From Marininema halotolerans (lineage in GTDB: Bacteria > Bacillota > Bacilli > Thermoactinomycetales > DSM-45169): a stretch of DNA of 64,000 nucleotides. Below are positions 1-9,286 of this stretch, in pieces. The position numbers and the translations under genes are program-made. A model generated the notes under the pieces. It did not search any database. It was not told where the DNA came from and saw only the letters and a program-made list of their open reading frames with translations. Every line of letters begins with the position of its first letter. Positions within the stretch are counted from its first letter, which is position 1. The stretch is taken from contig NZ_FPAA01000001.1 in assembly GCF_900116235.1 (NCBI RefSeq), forward strand, positions 434,001 through 498,000, read 5' to 3'.

Positions 1-53
1 CAACAGAAGATTTTGTCGAATTGAGACAAGTTCTCCCGTTTTCTACTTTTTTG

Positions 54-848
54 CTATACCAATCGTTTTCGACGTGCTAGAATTCGACGATATTGCGCTC
101 CATGGTGCTTTAAATGTTGAAACACAAACAAATCCGGACGGGTATTTACTTCAAAAATCCACGGATGGCCTTCTTGGTCAGGACCGACATCAATACCCAA
201 TTCCTTTATCCCTGGGAACCGTTCATCCAATACTTCTGCAGTCATACTGGAAAGTGATAATAAATGTTTGTATAGAAGTTCGTTCAAAGGATTTCCCTCA
301 CCAAAGGAACGGACCATTGCCTCCTTTGCTGTGATGGGAAGACCCCCTTTACAATGATTCGTTATAAATTCGCCCCGCGCTGCCACTTTAGCCACCATCC
401 CACTAAGAAGCCACCGCGTATCCGGTTTTTGTAGCATTAAACGAATATCAAAGGGCCGTCCATCCACTTTCGCCATCTCAATTCCCTGTTGAATGATGTA
501 TGGACGGGAAGGTGAGAGGTATCGCACTAACCGCTTTGGAAGTTCTTCCATTCTCATCAGCTGCCGCTCTTTACGCCAGCGAACTTCACACCAATCTTGA
601 TAGCGGCGAATTCGTATAATTCCGTGTCCACCATTCCCCTTATCAGGCTTAATAAATACCATTGGATATCGATCCAGCATTTTTTTGAGTTCCACCTTAT
701 TTAACCAGGTAGTCTCTGGTATATAGACAGCAAGGGGGTCATGGGATTGCATCACTTTAGTTTTTAGCGCTTTACTTGCAATTTGCCGATAGTTCCGCAA
801 GGATAACTCCTCCTTATAACCTTTACCCATACTGGATTCATGATCCAT
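54..848 (-). CDS. YheC/YheD family ATP-grasp protein (spore-associated family)
   Basis: The protein has the layout of an ATP-grasp ligase of the YheC/YheD family, whose founding members are B. subtilis endospore coat-associated proteins. Visible motifs are the ATP-binding stretch FIKPDKGNGGHGI near residue 66, a central segment with RPFDIRLMLQK, and a C-terminal metal/ATP-binding segment around GIDVG and IFEVNTRPD. At 264 residues it is shorter than the roughly 350-450 of the B. subtilis proteins, but the whole ATP-grasp core is present. The start is uncertain. The ATG at 848 has a modest GGGGAAG ribosome site, while a TTG at 800 follows a near-perfect AAGGAGG with 8-base spacing and would give 248 residues. 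The substrate is unknown. Confidence 0.75.
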   Translation of the reverse strand: MDHESSMGKGYKEELSLRNYRQIASKALKTKVMQSHDPLAVYIPETTWLNKVELKKMLDRYPMVFIKPDKGNGGHGIIRIRRYQDWCEVRWRKERQLMRMEELPKRLVRYLSPSRPYIIQQGIEMAKVDGRPFDIRLMLQKPDTRWLLSGMVAKVAARGEFITNHCKGGLPITAKEAMVRSFGEGNPLNELLYKHLLSLSSMTAEVLDERFPGIKELGIDVGPDQEGHPWIFEVNTRPDLFVFQHLKHHGAQYRRILARRKRLV

Positions 849-1002
849 TTTGTGTACTTCCCCAGTCTATTCCACCTTAGGGACAGTGCTACAACGATAT
901 TCCATTTTGTACCCCATTCATCTTCTCCGTTTTTGCCTATCAATGTGTTAAAATGGAAATGAATATAGAGCATTGTTGTTCCATACAAAGGAATGTGCGA
1001 AA

Positions 1003-1878
1003 ATGAACAAGAAAAGAACCTCCCTTAACCGAAGGTCTTTATTTTTGTTATGGGTCCTTGCGCTAGCACTTTTCATCGGCCTTACTCATCGTGGCATGAC
1101 ACTGGCCCAACCCATGTTGTATCAGGGAAATTTACTGTTCGAATCCTGGCGATTTCGTCACGCCAACACCATTAAAAGCGAAAATACGATCATCTATTAC
1201 ACCTCTTCTCAAAAAAACGAGGCAAAACTTATCGCTAAGGAAGCAGAGCATGTCCTCCGTTTTTTTTCCAAGCGATACGATTTTAAACCACACCGCACGT
1301 TACCGATTTTTCTTTTTCCAGATCGTTCATCGATGGCCGATCATTTCGCAACAACTAAAAGTCATAAAGCTAATGGGATTTACACTTCGGGAGCCGTCTA
1401 TCTACTCAACCCAGCAGCATGGAATAACAACTTCCCTTCTGCCATCGATCAACCGAAAGAATGGGGAAAACTCTTTCATGAAGAGGGACCACTCACCCAC
1501 GAGATCACCCATTATTACTTGGATTGGACAACTGCAGGGAACTATCCCCTCTGGTATACTGAGGCCTTTGCGCAATGGGTAGAGTACACCCAATTAGGTT
1601 TTGAACTGATCTCTCCTACGGAACCTCTTCCCACGGAATCGCTCTATACCTACGATCAACTCAATAACCAATTTGATGAGCTTCCTAATCAAGCACTTGC
1701 CTATCGACAATCCTTCTTGTTTCTCCGTTGGATGATCCATAAATATGGAGAACCGCATAATCAACAACTACAAGATCGACTCGCGAAGGGAACCCCCTTT
1801 GCTACAGCATGGCAAAAAACCTACGGTGAATCGCCGAAACAATCTTACCGCAAATGGCTTCATCAATTTGATTTATAA
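1003..1878 (+). CDS. Membrane-anchored or secreted gluzincin metallopeptidase (peptidase MA-like)
   Basis: The protein starts with a charged N-terminus and one hydrophobic segment (about residues 13-30), so it is probably exported or anchored outside the membrane. The zinc motif HEITH is followed about 25 residues later by an acidic helix, [11 protein letters not shown]. This is the HExxH...E arrangement of gluzincins and of the peptidase MA-like family. The start at 1003 was chosen over an upstream TTG at 973 because AAAGGAA lies about 10 bases before it. It lies 25 bp upstream of walR and may be co-transcribed with the wal operon. Its substrate is not evident; a cell-wall or envelope role is inference from position. 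Confidence 0.75.
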   Translation: MNKKRTSLNRRSLFLLWVLALALFIGLTHRGMTLAQPMLYQGNLLFESWRFRHANTIKSENTIIYYTSSQKNEAKLIAKEAEHVLRFFSKRYDFKPHRTLPIFLFPDRSSMADHFATTKSHKANGIYTSGAVYLLNPAAWNNNFPSAIDQPKEWGKLFHEEGPLTHEITHYYLDWTTAGNYPLWYTEAFAQWVEYTQLGFELISPTEPLPTESLYTYDQLNNQFDELPNQALAYRQSFLFLRWMIHKYGEPHNQQLQDRLAKGTPFATAWQKTYGESPKQSYRKWLHQFDL

Positions 1879-1903
1879 CTTTTATTGCGGGGTGGAAGAG
1901 CCT

Positions 1904-2617
1904 ATGTGTGCAAAAATTTATGTTGTCGAAGACGAACGACCCATCGCGGATATCCTGCAATTTAACTTATCAAAGGAAGGACACGAAGTAACGTGCATTT
2001 ATGATGGTCAAGAGGCCATTGAACGCATTTTAGCCGAGCCGCCAGACTTGGTTCTTCTCGATTTAATGTTACCGGGTGCAGATGGCATTGAAGTTTGTCG
2101 TCAAGTAAGACAACACCATCAACTGCCTATTATTATGGTGACCGCAAAGGACTCGGAAGTAGATAAAGTACTTGGTCTTGAGATTGGTGCGGATGACTAT
2201 GTAACCAAACCCTTTAGCAACCGTGAACTTCTTGCTCGTGTAAAGGCAAATTTGCGCCGTACTCGAGACCAAGGGGAGAAGACTTCGCCTGCATCGTCTT
2301 CCCAGCTCCTTCAAGTAGGCTCCCTGACCATCGATCAAGGAAGTTACCTCGTTTCTAAAGGGAAAAACCCCATTGAATTAACCCACCGAGAATTTGAATT
2401 ACTTTTATATATGGCTAAAAATGTGAATCAGGTACTTACCCGTGAACACCTGCTTCAATCCGTCTGGGGATATGATTATTTTGGCGATGTACGTACAGTT
2501 GATGTCACCATTCGTCGACTGCGAGAGAAAATTGAGGATGATCCTAGCCAGCCCACTTATATTATCACTCGGCGCGGTATCGGCTACACCATGCGGGATC
2601 CCCAAGGAGACCGATGA
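1904..2617 (+). CDS. walR: WalR (YycF) response regulator
   Basis: This is the essential OmpR-family response regulator of the WalRK system, which controls cell-wall hydrolase and peptidoglycan metabolism genes. The receiver domain carries the phospho-acceptor Asp53 in LLDLMLPG, the acidic VEDE pocket near the N-terminus, and the conserved Lys in VTKPF. The C-terminal winged-helix domain ends with [11 protein letters not shown] and TRRGIGYTM. Length is 237 residues, as usual. The start codon is ATG at 1904 behind a GGGGTGG site; longer upstream readings lack a ribosome site and run into the preceding gene. The stop codon overlaps the walK start by 4 bp. Confidence 0.97.
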   Translation: MCAKIYVVEDERPIADILQFNLSKEGHEVTCIYDGQEAIERILAEPPDLVLLDLMLPGADGIEVCRQVRQHHQLPIIMVTAKDSEVDKVLGLEIGADDYVTKPFSNRELLARVKANLRRTRDQGEKTSPASSSQLLQVGSLTIDQGSYLVSKGKNPIELTHREFELLLYMAKNVNQVLTREHLLQSVWGYDYFGDVRTVDVTIRRLREKIEDDPSQPTYIITRRGIGYTMRDPQGDR

Positions 2618-4443
2618 AATTTCTGAAGGGGTTGCGTCTATTTAATAGTGTTCAATGGAAAATGGTGTTGATATACCTCTCTCTCCTCTTGATTGCCATT
2701 CAATTAATTGGCGTTTATTTTTTTAAAGAGTTAGAGGATTTTTATGTTGGGGACTTGGAGGATCGTCTACAACGTCAAGCAGATCTATTGATTTCGCCGG
2801 GAGGGATGGCAAAAGAACTTGCTAAACCCCAACCCAACTCTGATAAAAGGCGGAAGCGATTGGATCAATTATTACAAAATCTTTATATCCTTGATAAAGG
2901 ATCCGGTCAAATGGTCCAACTCACCGACCAGGATGGGATCGTTTTGAGCGCCACAACCGAAAACAAATCAAAAATCGGTCAAAAAAATCCCCGTGTCAGC
3001 TCTGTTTTACGGGGCGTAAAACCCAATGTGACACAATTTCGCCGGGGCCCTAACAATCAACGGCTGATTCTATATACCAAAGCCATCACTGAGAATGAGC
3101 AGGTAATTGGTGCGATATATATCGAAGCACCCATGACCAGTACCTACGTAACCATCCGAACAATTAACAACAAACTTCTACAAATTTCTCTCTTCTCCTT
3201 AGTGGGAACCGTTATTCTTGGCATCATCCTTGCTCGCACAATTACCAACCCAGTGAAAGAGATTACGGAACAAGCTTCAGAAATGGCACAAGGTGATTTT
3301 GATCGCCAAGTGGCAGTAAAAAGCAACGACGAAATTGGACAACTCGCCGCTGCCTTTAATCACCTGGCACAACACCTGCGTGAAGCCCTCTCTCAAAATG
3401 AAGAGGAAAAAGGAAAGTTAGAATCTGTCTTGACCAATATGAGTGATGGGGTCATCGCCACCGATGATCGTGGATGTGTCATCGTGGTGAACCGCCGAGC
3501 CGTCAATATCCTCGGACGGCCGATTGCCAAAGGAGACCCTCTTACCCAAGCCCTTCCCCTCTCCGAGCCACTTTCGTTCCCTCTCGTCGAGGAGAGGCAA
3601 ACCTATCTAGAATTGAATCGGGAGGATGAGGATGACCCTACTGTGGTGAAAATCACCTTCACACCGATTCGCCGCTCTGAAGAGACAGTCGGTCTGCTTG
3701 CAGTGCTACAAGATGTCACTGAAGAAAATAAACTGGATCGACAACGAAAGGATTTTGTCGCTAATGTCTCCCACGAATTACGAACACCGCTTACCACGAT
3801 CAAGAGCTATTTAGAGGCTTTAGATGAAGGTGGCGCTATGGAGGATCCTGAATTAGCTAAACGCTTTTTGCGGGTGACCCGTCAAGAATCCGAACGCATG
3901 ACCCGGCTCATTCACGATCTCTTACAATTATCACGTTTGGACGCCAAAAAGGTTCGGTTTAACCGCCAACCACTCATGGTTGAAACGATTCTCTCTGATG
4001 CGGTAGAGCGTTTTACCATTCCTGCAGAACAAAAAAATATTGATATCACTTTCCGCTCACATGACTTATTACCAAAGATCTATGGAGATCGAGATCAATT
4101 GGATCAAGTGCTAGACAATTTGATTTCCAATGCGGTTAAATACACGCCAGAAGGAAGAAGTATCACCGTCTCTGCCCGCCGTCGTTCGGATGGTTTTGTT
4201 GTTGTCGCGGTCTCTGATCGTGGGATCGGCATTCCCCAGAAAGACCTTGAGATGATCTTTGAGCGCTTTTATCGTGTCGATAAAGCCCGCTCCCGTAATA
4301 TGGGAGGGACTGGGCTCGGTTTGGCCATCGCCAAAGAGATAGTCGAAGCCCACGGCGGCACGATCACGATGGATAGCCGTTACGGATGGGGCACTACCGT
4401 TCGCTTTACCTTGCCCCCCTGCGAACCGGAGGTCATTCGATGA
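2614..4443 (+). CDS. walK: WalK (YycG) sensor histidine kinase
   Basis: This is the membrane kinase partner of WalR. Two transmembrane segments (about residues 15-37 and 186-207) flank an extracytoplasmic sensor domain. They are followed by HAMP (about 208-260), PAS (about 268-370), a HisKA dimerisation domain with the phospho-acceptor His387 in [10 protein letters not shown], and an ATPase domain. The ATPase domain has the N box [11 protein letters not shown], the G1 box DRGIGIP and the G2 box [12 protein letters not shown]. Its 609 residues fit the family. The start ATG overlaps the walR stop, which implies translational coupling. The 3' end overlaps walH by 4 bp. Confidence 0.97.
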   Translation: MKFLKGLRLFNSVQWKMVLIYLSLLLIAIQLIGVYFFKELEDFYVGDLEDRLQRQADLLISPGGMAKELAKPQPNSDKRRKRLDQLLQNLYILDKGSGQMVQLTDQDGIVLSATTENKSKIGQKNPRVSSVLRGVKPNVTQFRRGPNNQRLILYTKAITENEQVIGAIYIEAPMTSTYVTIRTINNKLLQISLFSLVGTVILGIILARTITNPVKEITEQASEMAQGDFDRQVAVKSNDEIGQLAAAFNHLAQHLREALSQNEEEKGKLESVLTNMSDGVIATDDRGCVIVVNRRAVNILGRPIAKGDPLTQALPLSEPLSFPLVEERQTYLELNREDEDDPTVVKITFTPIRRSEETVGLLAVLQDVTEENKLDRQRKDFVANVSHELRTPLTTIKSYLEALDEGGAMEDPELAKRFLRVTRQESERMTRLIHDLLQLSRLDAKKVRFNRQPLMVETILSDAVERFTIPAEQKNIDITFRSHDLLPKIYGDRDQLDQVLDNLISNAVKYTPEGRSITVSARRRSDGFVVVAVSDRGIGIPQKDLEMIFERFYRVDKARSRNMGGTGLGLAIAKEIVEAHGGTITMDSRYGWGTTVRFTLPPCEPEVIR

Positions 4444-5783
4444 AAGAACACATCAAATCCGTCCTTCTGACGGTACTCATGATAACCAGTTTGGTGCAAT
4501 CAGGAATTCTTCTTTATATCTCTCCCTCTTATGAAGAAGTGCTAACTCCCGATTATTCGTATCCACATAAGATCGTAAAGCAACCCTTTGAAAAAAAGGG
4601 AATCCATGAAATTACGGCACCCGGTCAAATTTATATTCATCAAGATGGAAAGCATCAGCTACTCTCTGAGAGCCTAGAAAAGGGGCCGTTTCGGACTTTC
4701 TTATCCAAGTTGGCCCTTGCTGAATTCACTCGACCGCAAAAGGTAACGCCCTCCGAAAAAGATTGGGAGTCCTTGATGAAGAAAAAGCAAGGGATCGAGT
4801 TGCGTTTTTCACGTAATCTCCCACCTGATATAACGCAATCCTTTTTTTCCAATGATTTTATCAAACCGGATCTATCATCCGTCAGTCGCGTATGGATATT
4901 CGAGAATTCATCCGGGAACCTTGCGGCCCGCTTCATCTCCGATAAAACCGGAGAAACGATTCAATACAAAACACGGCTGGACTCCTTTGATGATTGCTTA
5001 AAAATAGCGAATACATTCGACTCCCCTTCCCTGTCTGCTACCTTACCCAAAAAAAATCGGGAGGTTCCTCTGCCCTTCTATCTCCCAAATGATCCGTTAC
5101 CAATGGATCAAATGCAATTTCCAATTAAAAAAATCGCGATCAATGACTTAAAACTATCGCTATTTCCTGATTCAAATTTAATTGAAAAAAAACTTACCCT
5201 GGACCATGCTACGATGTATACCGATACGACACGCACCCTTCAACACAATACAGCAAAGGAACTAATGATCTACAATCGTCCCGATACCACTACGATCACA
5301 AAAGGGAGTATCACCGATCAATTGGATCTGATTTACCAATTTATGCGACGCCATGGGGGTTGGACTGGGAATTTCTTACTTGACGAGGTGGAGAACGATT
5401 CCAATCAATCAACTCCGTACTACCGGTTTCGGCTTTACTCTAATGGACTTCCTGTCTATTGGGACGGAAAGGAAGAGATCACTCCTGCTTTAATGCGGCT
5501 TTCTGCCATTGGGAAAGGCGTCACTAGCTATGATCGTTCTCTGATCTATCCCACCTTACAACCCAATAAAAAAATGACCAAGGTGGATACTCTGCTTAAC
5601 AAAAAAGATCTCCTCGCCGAATTGGACCGAAAAGGGATCACGTTAGAAAAAAAGGTAGCCAGCATTCATCCGGGGTATCGGGCTGCTGTGAATAAAGATA
5701 CGGTCACATATATCCCCACATGGATTATTCAATTAAGGGATGGGACGAGAAGCTACGTAGAAAAACGAGGTACAGGAAGGTGA
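4440..5783 (+). CDS. walH: WalH (YycH) regulator of WalK
   Basis: This is a two-component accessory protein that, with WalI, contacts WalK at the membrane and tunes its activity. The N-terminus has one transmembrane helix (about residues 6-28) and the remainder is extracytoplasmic. The protein has 447 residues, typical of the family. The start is ATG at 4440, overlapping the walK stop in an ATGA arrangement. An in-frame start 54 bp earlier lies inside walK and has no ribosome site. Sequence conservation is low across the family, so the call rests on position in the operon, topology and general similarity. Confidence 0.9.
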   Translation: MKEHIKSVLLTVLMITSLVQSGILLYISPSYEEVLTPDYSYPHKIVKQPFEKKGIHEITAPGQIYIHQDGKHQLLSESLEKGPFRTFLSKLALAEFTRPQKVTPSEKDWESLMKKKQGIELRFSRNLPPDITQSFFSNDFIKPDLSSVSRVWIFENSSGNLAARFISDKTGETIQYKTRLDSFDDCLKIANTFDSPSLSATLPKKNREVPLPFYLPNDPLPMDQMQFPIKKIAINDLKLSLFPDSNLIEKKLTLDHATMYTDTTRTLQHNTAKELMIYNRPDTTTITKGSITDQLDLIYQFMRRHGGWTGNFLLDEVENDSNQSTPYYRFRLYSNGLPVYWDGKEEITPALMRLSAIGKGVTSYDRSLIYPTLQPNKKMTKVDTLLNKKDLLAELDRKGITLEKKVASIHPGYRAAVNKDTVTYIPTWIIQLRDGTRSYVEKRGTGR

Positions 5784-5789
5784 TTCCCC

Positions 5790-6536
5790 ATGGAGTGGAG
5801 TAAAGCGAAAAGCATACTCATCGTAGCTTTTCTTGCCTTAAACATCTTCCTTGCCAGTCAGCTCCTTCATGCACGAACAGAGCAATCCAGGGATGGTCAA
5901 GCGACGAATACTCGGGAAGAGCTGACCGAGATCGCTACAGAGGCGGATATTACGATCCTCGGTAAAATACCAGAGGATCCGCCTCAGGTAAACATTTTGC
6001 AAGGAAGTGTAGTCTCTTTTAAAGAACCCTGGGTTCACGATGCTGAGGGGAGATGGGTACAAACCTTTGATCCACCGATCAAGGTCAGCGGTGATCGGGA
6101 GAAAATCTTAGAACGTTACGTTGACAACCTTGATCGTTATGCTTTTCAGCCCAATGAATCCAATAGTAAGCATCAAGTGTATTATCAACGCTATGGCAAA
6201 CGTCTCATTTTTGATGGTAAATTAGAAGCGAACTGGAAAGATGAGAACCATCTTGTCTCTCTTCATCAATCTCGTTTAACCATTGGTTCGCAAGACAGTG
6301 CCAAACGAGCAGGTGTTTCTGCAACCACTACCTTGATCAACTTAATAGAAAAAGGTCAAATTCAAAAAAAAGAGACCGTCGTGGATATTCAGTTGGGATA
6401 CCATAGTCAATCCTATGATAATCAAGTGCGTGTACTACAACCCATGTGGCGCATTCAAACCAATAAGCATACTTTTTATGTCAATGCCTTTAATGGAGCC
6501 ATCGAATCATCCCCCAATGAGAAGATTCATGAATAG
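5790..6536 (+). CDS. walI: WalI (YycI) regulator of WalK
   Basis: This is the second WalK accessory protein, a bitopic membrane protein with one N-terminal transmembrane helix (about residues 5-25) and an extracytoplasmic domain similar in fold to WalH. It has 248 residues. It lies 6 bp after walH and is clearly in the same operon. The C-terminal part (YHSQSYDNQVRVLQPMWRI) resembles the conserved end of YycI proteins. There is nothing abnormal in the sequence. Confidence 0.9.
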   Translation: MEWSKAKSILIVAFLALNIFLASQLLHARTEQSRDGQATNTREELTEIATEADITILGKIPEDPPQVNILQGSVVSFKEPWVHDAEGRWVQTFDPPIKVSGDREKILERYVDNLDRYAFQPNESNSKHQVYYQRYGKRLIFDGKLEANWKDENHLVSLHQSRLTIGSQDSAKRAGVSATTTLINLIEKGQIQKKETVVDIQLGYHSQSYDNQVRVLQPMWRIQTNKHTFYVNAFNGAIESSPNEKIHE

Positions 6537-6559
6537 TTGAGTCAGAGGAGATCATTTAC

Positions 6560-7360
6560 ATGAAGTACAGTATTTTGGCGAGTGGCAGTACAGGAAACTC
6601 TCTTTATATCGAGACGGATCATATCCGTCTTCTCATCGATGCGGGCCTATCGGGTAAGCAGCTGGAAGCCAAATTAAAAGAAATCGGTGCGGACCCTACT
6701 CAACTCGATGCACTCTTAGTCACTCATGAACATATTGATCATGTAAAGGGACTTGGAGTTTTTGCACGTCGCTATCAACTGCCTATTTATATGAATGAAG
6801 CAACCTGGACAAGTTTGCCGACGAGTGTTGGCGCCATTCATCCTGATCAACAACGCATTTTCCCTGTGTTATCCACCCTGCAATTAAAGGATATCACTGT
6901 GCAATCATTTCCGATTTCCCATGACGCTGCACAACCGATGGGATTTTGCTTTCATAACGAAGATGTCTCTTTAGGGCTGGTAACCGATACCGGCTATATT
7001 AATCAACGAATTGTAGACAAGGTACGTGGTGCAAACGTCCTCATTTTTGAGTCCAATCACGATGTTGAAATGCTTCGCATGGGATCTTACCCTTGGAATA
7101 TTAAGCGACGCATTTTAAGTGATGTGGGCCATTTATCCAACGAAGATGCTGCAGAGGCTCTCCTTGATATCCTCAAAGGAGAAGGAGAGGATATCCATCT
7201 CGCTCATTTAAGTCAGGATAACAACTTAACCGAGCTGGCACACCTTACCGTTCGCAACATTCTGGAGGAGGAAGGGTTACATGTTGGGAAGGACATTCAC
7301 CTCCGCGAAACCTGGCCCAACCGACCGACTCCTCTACGAACCATTCACAAACGAATCTAA
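6560..7360 (+). CDS. walJ: WalJ (YycJ) metallo-beta-lactamase-fold hydrolase
   Basis: This is the last gene of the wal operon and encodes a metallo-beta-lactamase-fold enzyme of the YycJ family. The family is proposed to be an exonuclease linked to DNA mismatch repair. The metal-binding motif THEHIDH lies near residue 54, followed by further ligands in ISHD, TDTGY and SNHD. Length 266 residues is normal. The start ATG follows AGAGGAG. The operon probably ends at the hairpin near 7526. Confidence 0.93.
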   Translation: MKYSILASGSTGNSLYIETDHIRLLIDAGLSGKQLEAKLKEIGADPTQLDALLVTHEHIDHVKGLGVFARRYQLPIYMNEATWTSLPTSVGAIHPDQQRIFPVLSTLQLKDITVQSFPISHDAAQPMGFCFHNEDVSLGLVTDTGYINQRIVDKVRGANVLIFESNHDVEMLRMGSYPWNIKRRILSDVGHLSNEDAAEALLDILKGEGEDIHLAHLSQDNNLTELAHLTVRNILEEEGLHVGKDIHLRETWPNRPTPLRTIHKRI

Positions 7361-7432
7361 TCCATCCCCTTTCCTAAGACCAATCACAGGCAATTCTAAT
7401 CTGATTCTCATGATTCATGCTAGAAAAGCCGT

Positions 7433-7553
7433 TATAATAAAAAGTGTCCTCCTTAAACAGCGAGCCATATTGAGGTTACCCAGCCAATCTCTTCGGGTAC
7501 CATTACATCTCTGTTGAATCCGCTGCCCTGCGCTGATCGCAGGGTTCTTTTTT
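7433..7553 (+). ncRNA. Candidate small RNA between walJ and the next gene
   Basis: A TATAAT element at 7433-7438 is followed about 90 bases later by a clear intrinsic terminator, with no gene between. A transcript of about 105-110 bases would contain CCTCCTT (7448-7454), the exact complement of a Shine-Dalgarno sequence, then a hairpin built on GGTTACCC and GGGTACC, then the terminator. There is no good -35 element at the right distance. The terminator may simply end the wal operon, so this is a speculative call. Confidence 0.25.
7526..7553 (+). terminator. Intrinsic terminator downstream of walJ
   Basis: A 7-bp stem CCCTGCG/CGCAGGG with a five-base loop is followed by TTCTTTTTT. It would end rightward transcription of the wal operon before the oppositely oriented gene at 7562. 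Confidence 0.85.
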
Positions 7554-7561
7554 AAGGAGGT

Positions 7562-7753
7562 TCATCCTTCTAACTCGGCCATCCGTTTTTCGATTTCCTG
7601 GATCGTTACCATTTCTTTATCAATCAATACTTGCAGGATGGCCCCAATCCATAATCGAGTCCGATTATCCGATTCTTTTAAATCGGCGAGCTGTGCTCCC
7701 CAATTTACCAATGTCCATGGATCTGTCAAATCTTCCTTTTTTTCTGAACTCAC
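7562..7753 (-). CDS. Small conserved-looking hypothetical protein
   Basis: The product is 63 residues long, acidic and predicted helical, without a membrane segment or cysteines. It begins at a GTG about 5 bases after GGGGCAGG. I do not recognise the family. The composition (WTLVNWGAQLADLKESDN, then a helix ending KRMAELEG) looks like a real soluble protein and not a random reading frame. It stands alone on its strand between the wal operon and htrA. No function can be assigned. Confidence 0.6.
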   Translation of the reverse strand: MSSEKKEDLTDPWTLVNWGAQLADLKESDNRTRLWIGAILQVLIDKEMVTIQEIEKRMAELEG

Positions 7754-7805
7754 GATGCCTGCCCCCTTTCTCTCTAGTTTGAGCGAAAAGGGGAGCTAGC
7801 AAACC

Positions 7806-7841
7806 CTAGAGCCAGAAAATTAAAAACATTTCTTTGAACAT
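7806..7841 (-). CDS. Possible 11-residue hydrophobic peptide
   Basis: A strong ribosome site (AAAAGGAGGG) precedes an ATG encoding MFKEMFLIFWL and a stop. It lies upstream of, and on the same strand as, the small hypothetical gene at 7562-7753. It could be a leader peptide or an unannotated micro-protein. The only evidence is the quality of the ribosome site and the hydrophobic composition. Confidence 0.25.
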   Translation of the reverse strand: MFKEMFLIFWL

Positions 7842-7955
7842 TTGCAATCCCTCCTTTTAGAGCACCATAGGGATTCAGTATAATAATCCTACACCCATCA
7901 AATAATGTAAGAGAAATTCGTCCGATTTCTCGTTCTATGAAGGAGGAAATTGACC

Positions 7956-9119
7956 GTGGGGTATTACAATAATCAAAAGGGTTCAAGTAGTCCTCTTCGC
8001 CTATTCTTTGTCGCTCTAATTTCAGCGATCATTGGTGGTTTACTGGTACTTGCTTTGTCACCCGCTTTGAGTCGATCCGGAATTCTTCCTCAGCCCTCTG
8101 CCCAAGGACCCGTTCTCTCGGAGGAAACTGGCCCTGAGAATTCCATCAGTGTCCATACCAATATCACAAGTGCTGTACAAAAAGTACGTTCAGCAGTTGT
8201 CGGCGTGGTTAATCTGCAAAAATCGGGAAATTCCTTCGATCAAAAACCCGTTGAACAAGGGACTGGGTCCGGCGTCATCTTCAAAAAAGAAGGGGACAAA
8301 GCCCTTGTTGTAACCAATCACCATGTAGTCGCTGGCGCTGATCAAGTTAGCGTTGTCATCCCTGGCAAAGATCAAGGGAAAGAAGTAAATGCGAAGGTGA
8401 TTGGTGAAGATGAACCAACAGACCTAGCGGTGTTAGAGATGCCTTCCAAGTATGTAAAGAGTGTCGCTAAATTCGGCAACTCCGATAACCTTAAGGCGGG
8501 TGAACCAGCGATTGCGATCGGGAATCCCCTTGGATTAGAATTTTCCCAATCGGTCACGGCAGGCGTTATCAGCTCCCCCCATCGACAAATTCAAGTCTCA
8601 GAAACGATGGTAATGGATGCGATTCAAACCGATGCCGCGATTAATCCCGGCAATTCGGGTGGAGCCCTCATCAATTCAGCAGGTCAGGTGATTGGCATTA
8701 ACAGCCTAAAAATTGCTGAACAGGGCGTCGAAGGGTTAGGTTTTGCGATTCCTGTCAATGATGCAAAGCCCACGATTAATGACTTGATTCAATATGGAGA
8801 AGTAAAACGTCCGTTCTTAGGTATTCAATTACGCGATCTGGATACCATCACCGCCAATGACCGTCATCAGCTCAATTTACCTGACTCGGTTCAAAATGGC
8901 GTCGTCGTCATTAAAGTGACAGGGGGCAGTAGTGCAGATCAGGCAAAACTTAAACGACTGGATGTCATTACGGAACTGGACGGCAAACCCATCAAAAACG
9001 GCTCTGCCCTTCGCTCCTACCTATGGAAAGATAAAAATGTAGGTGACACCATGACCATTACCTATTATCGTGATGGTAAGAAACAAACGACAAAAGTCAA
9101 ACTACAAGCAGCCTCTTAA
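7956..9119 (+). CDS. htrA: HtrA/DegP-family serine protease with PDZ domain
   Basis: This is a membrane-anchored quality-control protease of the cell surface. One transmembrane helix lies near residues 14-36. It is followed by a trypsin-like domain with the catalytic His in VVTNHHVV, Asp in PTDLAVLE and Ser in NPGNSGGA, and then a C-terminal PDZ domain starting near RPFLGIQL. Length is 387 residues. GTG at 7956 is preferred as start because AGGAGG is 9 bases upstream; the in-frame TTG at 7950 is too close to it. Its place beside the wal operon and rlmH matches B. subtilis yyxA (htrC). Confidence 0.95.
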   Translation: MGYYNNQKGSSSPLRLFFVALISAIIGGLLVLALSPALSRSGILPQPSAQGPVLSEETGPENSISVHTNITSAVQKVRSAVVGVVNLQKSGNSFDQKPVEQGTGSGVIFKKEGDKALVVTNHHVVAGADQVSVVIPGKDQGKEVNAKVIGEDEPTDLAVLEMPSKYVKSVAKFGNSDNLKAGEPAIAIGNPLGLEFSQSVTAGVISSPHRQIQVSETMVMDAIQTDAAINPGNSGGALINSAGQVIGINSLKIAEQGVEGLGFAIPVNDAKPTINDLIQYGEVKRPFLGIQLRDLDTITANDRHQLNLPDSVQNGVVVIKVTGGSSADQAKLKRLDVITELDGKPIKNGSALRSYLWKDKNVGDTMTITYYRDGKKQTTKVKLQAAS

Positions 9120-9133
9120 ACTGGCGCTTTTAT

Positions 9134-9172
9134 AAAACAAAGCACTCGCGACATTTGCGAGTGCTTTGTTTT
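9134..9172. terminator. Bidirectional-type terminator after htrA
   Basis: A 16-bp perfect stem (arms 9134-9149 and 9157-9172, core GCACTCGC/GCGAGTGC) is flanked by an A-run and a T-run. It ends htrA. Confidence 0.85.
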
Positions 9173-9286
9173 ATTGAACCAACCTTCATGGACACCTCTG
9201 CAACCGAATAGCCTTAAAAAGATCGGTTTCCTATGCGATTGGTTGTATTGGGCCAAGAAACCATTGGTTGTTATGGAGGTGATCTT

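Noticed and set aside
7774-7986. 70-codon minus-strand frame in the htrA upstream region
   Set aside because: It overlaps the start of htrA and has no ribosome site; only the separate 11-residue frame there has one.
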